A DNA stretch of 64,000 nucleotides from Russula earlei (lineage: Eukaryota; Basidiomycota; Agaricomycetes; Russulales; Russulaceae): assembly GCA_025769875.1 (NCBI GenBank), contig JAGFNK010000005.1:186001-250000 (forward strand), read 5' to 3'. Under the pieces are notes generated by a model. It made no database searches and was not told the origin of the DNA. It saw nothing but the letters and a program-made list of their open reading frames with translations. The translations under genes and the position numbers were made by a program. The number at the start of each line of letters is the position of its first letter. Position 1 is the first letter of the stretch. Positions 59,500 through 64,000 of this stretch are shown one piece after another.

Positions 59500-61554
59500 A
59501 TGGCCGTTATCGATGAAGCCGACACTACAAGCGTTGTGGTTCCTTCCCTGTTCAATTATCCTCCGAGCTCTCTCCCTGAAGAACTTTCATACCTCATCAC
59601 CTCATTTATCTACACCCATGATCACGGAAAGCGTTCCAAGGCCTTCTTAGTTCTCGCTTCTTATTGTCAAGGCGTTCGAGCGTCAGCGGAACCCGCGCGA
59701 GATGGAACACAGGATCCAGGGACGCAGATGCTGAGCCGGATCTTTCTTCCGGTAGTCCAGGCTCGTGTAGCAGACACTCAAGAAGCCGATGTTCTCGCTG
59801 GTCTTTCCTTTCTCACTGCGCTCTTTCAAGTAGACTGGCAGACTGCCGCTGAAGTTTTTCGGCACGAGGCTGTCCTCGCTTCCATTACTGACATCCTAGA
59901 TCTTTATCCCTCTGAGCTCGTGTCGAGAGAGGCAGCACGTCTTTTCTCCCAAGCTTGCGGACATAAAGCCTGTCGTTCTTCGCTCCCCATAGAAATCAAC
60001 GAGTGGTTAGAGACCGCAGTGCGGCAGAAAAAAGACCTTCCTTTGCGCGCGATTGCGGCCGTAGCAATCACAAAGTTATCTCGTGGCGCAGGCTCCGATG
60101 GACTGGTTGAATCGGCAAACGTTTCTAAGCGGCTCGATTTAGCTGAGCTCATGAAAGCAATTATTATGGGAGAAGGACAGGACTCCTCTCTGCATGCTGT
60201 CGAGGGCTTAGCATATCTGAGCGTCGAGCCCATCGTAAAGGAAGACCTATCAAAGGATACTGCATTCCTGAAAAAGCTGTTTTCTGTCGTTCCCAGAAGC
60301 AGGGGAACTTCGGGCACACTTTCCGATATGTCGAATCATTCGCTCATATACGGGATGCTCAATATCACCTATCATCTTAGCGCCTACCGACCACCGCTCT
60401 CCCCTGATCAGGAGCAAATCATGAAGCTCCGACGAATGACAAAATCCGGAACTACAAACGCACAGGATGTCGAAGAAAATCCTGCGGATGTATTGGACGA
60501 TGATCCACACGTCAAAGAACGAGGCAGGAACTTGGTGAAGAATGGCGCACTCGACATTCTAGCCAACGCAATACGGTTGGCTGACAGTGTGGGCATCCGG
60601 ATAACCGTTGGCCGGATTCTCCTGAATCTCAGCGTGGATAAAGAGAACAGAGGGAAAGTACTACAAAGTGGTGGAGCAAAGACCCTGGCAGAAATCATTC
60701 GGAAGTTTTTCTCAGCGACAACAAACCCAGCGGCAGGACAATCCGAGGTCGATGTCTCAATACTGGAGCCTATCCAGGCCCTCGCAAAGCTAGCCATAAC
60801 ATCCTCACCAACTCAAGTATTTGGCCCAGACCCTGGCGCCATTTACGACGCGATTCGACCCTTCGCTGTCTTGCTCACTCACTCAGCATCGAGCCTTTTG
60901 CAGAGGTTTGAGGCAATCATGGCTTTAACCAATCTATCGTCGCATGGCGTTGAAGCCGCCAGTCGAGTAGCGCACGCTGAAGGGCTGTTGACAAAGATCG
61001 AATTTCTGATGCTGGAGGATCACGTACTCATTCGAAGAGCGGCTACTGAACTTACTTGTAATCTTGTAGCCGGGTCAGAGAACGTCTTCAAGAGGTATTC
61101 TGAGGGTAATCCTGCAAAGTCGAGACTGCAAATCCTAGTAGCCCTGTCAGACGTCGACGATTTGCCCACTCGTCTCGCAGCCTCTGGGGCTCTTGCAAGC
61201 CTAACATCATCACCGGACGCGTGTCGATCTCTATACGAATTGGAGCAGAGCAACCATAGAGTTCTTCCCGTCCTCACCACACTCATCGCCCCTTTATCTG
61301 GATCAAATGAACCTTACATTAGTACTCCTCCAGACCACGCCATGGTGCATCGAGGCGTAGTGTGCATTCGAAACTTCTTTATCAATCTTGAACCCAATCT
61401 CCGGAACCGAGTGAAGGAGACCGACCTGACCGACCTTATCAACGGATTGACTGCAATCATGAAAGGTAACACAGGCAAAGCAGAGATAATACAACCTACT
61501 GCCGAGGTGTTGAAGTCTCTTATGGATCTTGGCGTAGTTATGCCGGGCATCTAG
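59500..61554 (+). CDS. SHE4: UNC-45/Cro1/She4 myosin chaperone
   Basis: The first true ATG is 59500 (MAVIDEADTTSVVVPSLFNY); the open frame reaches further upstream only through a TTG. The 684-residue protein is made of armadillo-like helical repeats with no TPR domain, as in fungal She4/Rng3. Recognisable segments include SLIYGMLNITYHLSAYRPPL, VKERGRNLVKNGALDILANA, IRITVGRILLNLSVDKENRG, RFEAIMALTNLSSHGVEAAS, RRAATELTCNLVAGSENVFK and HRGVVCIRNFFINLEPNLRN (UCS domain). It folds and activates type I, II and V myosins, so it supports actin-based endocytosis, polarity and cytokinesis. The coding region seems to be a single exon, unusual in this intron-rich window. Confidence 0.9.
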   Translation: MAVIDEADTTSVVVPSLFNYPPSSLPEELSYLITSFIYTHDHGKRSKAFLVLASYCQGVRASAEPARDGTQDPGTQMLSRIFLPVVQARVADTQEADVLAGLSFLTALFQVDWQTAAEVFRHEAVLASITDILDLYPSELVSREAARLFSQACGHKACRSSLPIEINEWLETAVRQKKDLPLRAIAAVAITKLSRGAGSDGLVESANVSKRLDLAELMKAIIMGEGQDSSLHAVEGLAYLSVEPIVKEDLSKDTAFLKKLFSVVPRSRGTSGTLSDMSNHSLIYGMLNITYHLSAYRPPLSPDQEQIMKLRRMTKSGTTNAQDVEENPADVLDDDPHVKERGRNLVKNGALDILANAIRLADSVGIRITVGRILLNLSVDKENRGKVLQSGGAKTLAEIIRKFFSATTNPAAGQSEVDVSILEPIQALAKLAITSSPTQVFGPDPGAIYDAIRPFAVLLTHSASSLLQRFEAIMALTNLSSHGVEAASRVAHAEGLLTKIEFLMLEDHVLIRRAATELTCNLVAGSENVFKRYSEGNPAKSRLQILVALSDVDDLPTRLAASGALASLTSSPDACRSLYELEQSNHRVLPVLTTLIAPLSGSNEPYISTPPDHAMVHRGVVCIRNFFINLEPNLRNRVKETDLTDLINGLTAIMKGNTGKAEIIQPTAEVLKSLMDLGVVMPGI

Positions 61555-61692
61555 TTGGTCACAATCACAATCCCCACATAACGAAGACGATCGAAGGGTA
61601 CGATGTACAGATAGCGCTATGTTGATCAAAGCTGACAACGTAGTCCAGACCATCTAATCGATCCATGCCTCACGCTTCTCTGTTAAAATGTC

Positions 61693-62568
61693 GTGTGCTT
61701 CTCCCTCATGAATCCCGCTCTTCCTTACTCTCTTTCGAACTGGGAAATCAATACAACCGAACTCGAGACTTGGACTGCTACTCTCAAAACCTTCGATGAA
61801 AAACATCATCATATTAAACCCTTCTTCTCCCATTCTCATCCCCTGTTTTCTACCTCACCTTCCGCTCCCGTGTCCCCACTTACCCTTTCAAATATAATAT
61901 ATGGCCTTGATCATGCCTCTTCGGCGAACACGAAGCTGCCCTGCAACAGTTCATTCGCTGCTACCTGTCTTGGTCGGACGGTATGATATCTCACCTGGAT
62001 TTACCTTACTACGGGCAATGAGTCATGTACGAGATTACTCGCACCTTAGCAGGGGTGAGTACTTGTATTGCCGCGCTTTTGGGATGAGGTTGATTGTAAT
62101 AACTTAGATGAGACGCATCGCTGGTCCAAAAGAAGACATGCGCACACTCGTAATCTCTGCGTTTGGATGTTCATTCGTCACGAATAAGGTTTGCGGTGTA
62201 GCTCTGTCTATTTTCCAGTTCGCAGCTCCTGGCCTGGTTGTCATCGTCACGCCTGGCCATATCGTCGGACGCCATGATCGATTATATCGACTGGGGCCCA
62301 CAGCAGCCGAACACCCTCTCTACCCCGCTTGTTGGCCTCCTATTTCTGACCCTTGGAGTCGGGTTCCTGGCCGAGACAAACTTACCGACGACGGCCATTC
62401 TTGGTCACGCCTTCGTGGGTGTCAACCTCCATGCTCCCGGCCTTGCTGTCCTCCTCTCATCCCTTCGTACTCCCCCTCTTTCTCTCAAACATCGCCCTGC
62501 TTTCTCCGGTTCTCTTTTCACCTCGCATTCATGGCTTTCCGCCATGATACGTGAGCGCTGACCGCACA
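61693..62568 (+). CDS. Doubtful coding stretch, possibly a degraded gene
   Basis: A 97-codon frame (from GTG 61693, or an inner ATG at 61711) reads MNPALPYSLSNWEINTTELE and then KTFDEKHHHIKPFF. At about 61913-61920 the coherent reading seems to change frame, giving GEHEAALQQFIRCYLSWSDG up to a GT donor. Downstream, frames at 62108-62554 and 62238-62561 overlap, and neither shows a known domain. Helical, non-repetitive composition hints at a real protein fragment, but no family was recognised and boundaries are uncertain. It lies between an intact gene and a retroelement Gag, where gene decay is plausible. Confidence 0.3.
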
Positions 62569-63092
62569 CATGTCTTCGTCATTCAGTTACTCGTGCTGCC
62601 CTCGTCACCTCCCACTTACAACCGCGTAGATGATCGTAATCCAGTCGTTATGTGTGAAAGACGACGCCACGCTTACACCCGCCTTCTCTTCCTATCATAT
62701 GGTGGAGCAGCGTGACGTGACCCACGCCTGTACTAGGATGTTGCTTGGAAGGGCGGTCGACCGACTCGCTGCTCGATTCATCGAGATGATTGCACTTAGG
62801 CTTATACGCGGCTCGACCTCCGGGTGCAGACAATATCAGGCGTCGTATTTTTGTATAGAGCACTTTATCATAAGGTTGAGAATTGAGTAATGAGCGTGAG
62901 ATGAAGTTCTGAAATATGTAAAGGACTGAAGTAAAGTATTTCTTGCCTCGGTTACGAAGCCCAGCAAAACATCTGGTTGCTGGCGCGTCTAGCTCCGAGT
63001 CTGTTAGCTGTAGTCTGCCTCAACTGACCATAGCCTTCTAGCGGGCTCCGTAGCTTACGCTACAAAGCCACTGCAACCATCATTTAAACTTG
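62569..63092. other. Gene-poor stretch downstream of the Gag ORF
   Basis: About 520 bp on the 3' side of the Gag ORF (minus strand). No protease, integrase, reverse transcriptase, LTR pair or polypurine tract was recognised. Confidence 0.45.
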
Positions 63093-63998
63093 TCATTTTT
63101 TGTGAACTTGACGACCATGGTGATGCTGGTGATGGACCTCGGGCGTCGATGCATCGGACACGCATGTGCTGGCCGCAGTTATGCTACCTTCTCCTGCCTG
63201 TTTTCCGTGGAGCTTCCAGCATTCGGATACTTCGTGCCCCCGGCGCTGGCAGTGAGAGCATTTCTTTTTGTTCTTGACGTTTTGTGTGTCCTTCGCCTTC
63301 CCCCTTTTTGCCGCCTTGGCGAAGTATGTGGTGGCGGTGTCACCAGTCGATCGGATCCGGTCTTTCTCATCAACGAGGATTTGACTCGTGATATACGCGG
63401 TAGTGAGTCGACTGGTGGGAGTTAGATTGAGGATGGTCTTGAGGGTGACCATTGATTTCGGTAGGGCGAGGATGATGATGAACGATAGGACTTTCTCATC
63501 GATCGGGTATCCGAGTATCTCCAGGGTTTTGGCGATGTATAGGAGTCGATTTATCTGTGGAGCCATGGGTTCGGACTCAGTGAAGGTGACCCGAAATAGA
63601 TCCACGAATAAGTGTGCGATCCGTCGCTCGTCCTTCCGTTCGAAACGGCTTGCGAGTTTATCCCAACAGTCTTTGGCATCTTCTACGCCTAATATGGTGT
63701 CGAGCGCGTGCTCGTTTAACGTGAATATGATTTGTGCGCGTGCTTCACGGTCTTTGTGCAACCAGTCGGCGAACCCGTTGGGATCGGTGTTCGCGTCCGG
63801 TTTTGCGTACGATCCGTCTATAATGCCCATCAATCCAGTTACATTGAAAATTGCTTCCGTTTTGGCTTTCCATTGCGCATACTCGACTGTGCCATCTTCA
63901 AAGGGTGGCACGTCGTAGCATTGAAGACTGCCCTTGGGGCTACTTCCCACGTCTCTTGAGGTGATAGCGTGTCCACCTCTCAACGATGGCGAGGGCAT
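63093..63998 (-). mobile_element. Ty1/copia-type retrotransposon Gag ORF without visible pol
   Basis: ATG 63998-63996 opens an intact 301-codon frame. It contains FEDGTVEYAQWKAKTEAIFN, LNEHALDTILGVEDAKDCWD, LASRFERKDERRIAHLFVDL, MAPQINRLLYIAKTLEILGY and DEKVLSFIIILALPKSM, the copia Gag (UBN2-type) capsid region. A basic linker leads to one CCHC zinc knuckle, CSHCQRRGHEVSECWKLH (CX2CX4HX4C). Translation stops about 45 residues after the knuckle, in a His-rich tail ending GRQVHKK. In autonomous copia elements the frame normally runs on into protease and polymerase; here none follows in the 520 bp available. It is a truncated element, a non-autonomous derivative, or possibly a retained Gag gene. 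The upstream LTR would lie beyond the right edge. Confidence 0.85.
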
Positions 63999-64000
63999 GG

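Overview
This is a gene-dense nuclear segment of a filamentous basidiomycete, most likely Agaricomycotina. Almost every gene is cut by introns of roughly 45-80 nt with GT...AG ends. Intergenic gaps are often only 50-300 bp, and several leaders are pyrimidine-rich. The gene content is fungal: sterol glucosyltransferase ATG26, a Byr4/Bfa1-type mitotic-exit regulator, LYS1 of the alpha-aminoadipate pathway, SUR7/PalI, UreD, and a DAL5-like permease. I cannot name the species. Because genes are split, most reading frames were rebuilt by joining exons at splice sites and checking continuity of family motifs.

Layout, left to right. A 5'-truncated PP2C phosphatase (+). Gamma-glutamyltransferase and a DHA1-type MFS transporter (-). 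WRAP73/WDR8 and an m-AAA protease subunit (+). A DAL5-like MFS permease, an aldehyde dehydrogenase and urease accessory protein UreD (-). A Byr4/Bfa1-like protein and NRDE2 (-). LYS1 saccharopine dehydrogenase and an unrecognised basidiomycete protein (+). An INO80 subunit Ies1-like protein (-), divergent from a 2-oxoglutarate/Fe(II) oxygenase (+). The very large ATG26 gene (-), a SUR7/PalI protein, a C2H2 zinc-finger factor, a large-subunit catalase and Mediator MED6 (+). AP-3 sigma and ECD/SGT1 (-), V-ATPase subunit F (+), TIM21 and an OAC1-like carrier (-). An MDM1-like PXA-RGS-PX protein (+), TRM6/GCD10 (-), an UNC-45/She4 myosin chaperone (+), a doubtful coding stretch, and a Ty1/copia-type Gag ORF (-) at the right edge.

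Most of this is core housekeeping: transcription (MED6, INO80), RNA and tRNA metabolism (NRDE2, ECD, TRM6), mitochondria (m-AAA, TIM21, OAC1-like) and membrane traffic (AP-3 sigma, MDM1, V-ATPase F, ATG26). The left third has a mild nitrogen-scavenging flavour (GGT, DAL5-like permease, UreD, two MFS transporters). No CRISPR, RNA gene or obvious novel multi-gene system was found.

The most notable signals are five separate +1 frame breaks inside one catalase gene, and single frame breaks in the m-AAA, MDM1-like and Byr4-like genes. There are two likely GC-AG introns, in MED6 and ATG26. UreD and the aldehyde dehydrogenase lie only 14 nt apart in tandem. Several genes carry stop-free introns whose length is a multiple of three, and the right edge has a Gag ORF with no visible pol. 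The frame breaks may be assembly errors; the sequence alone cannot decide.
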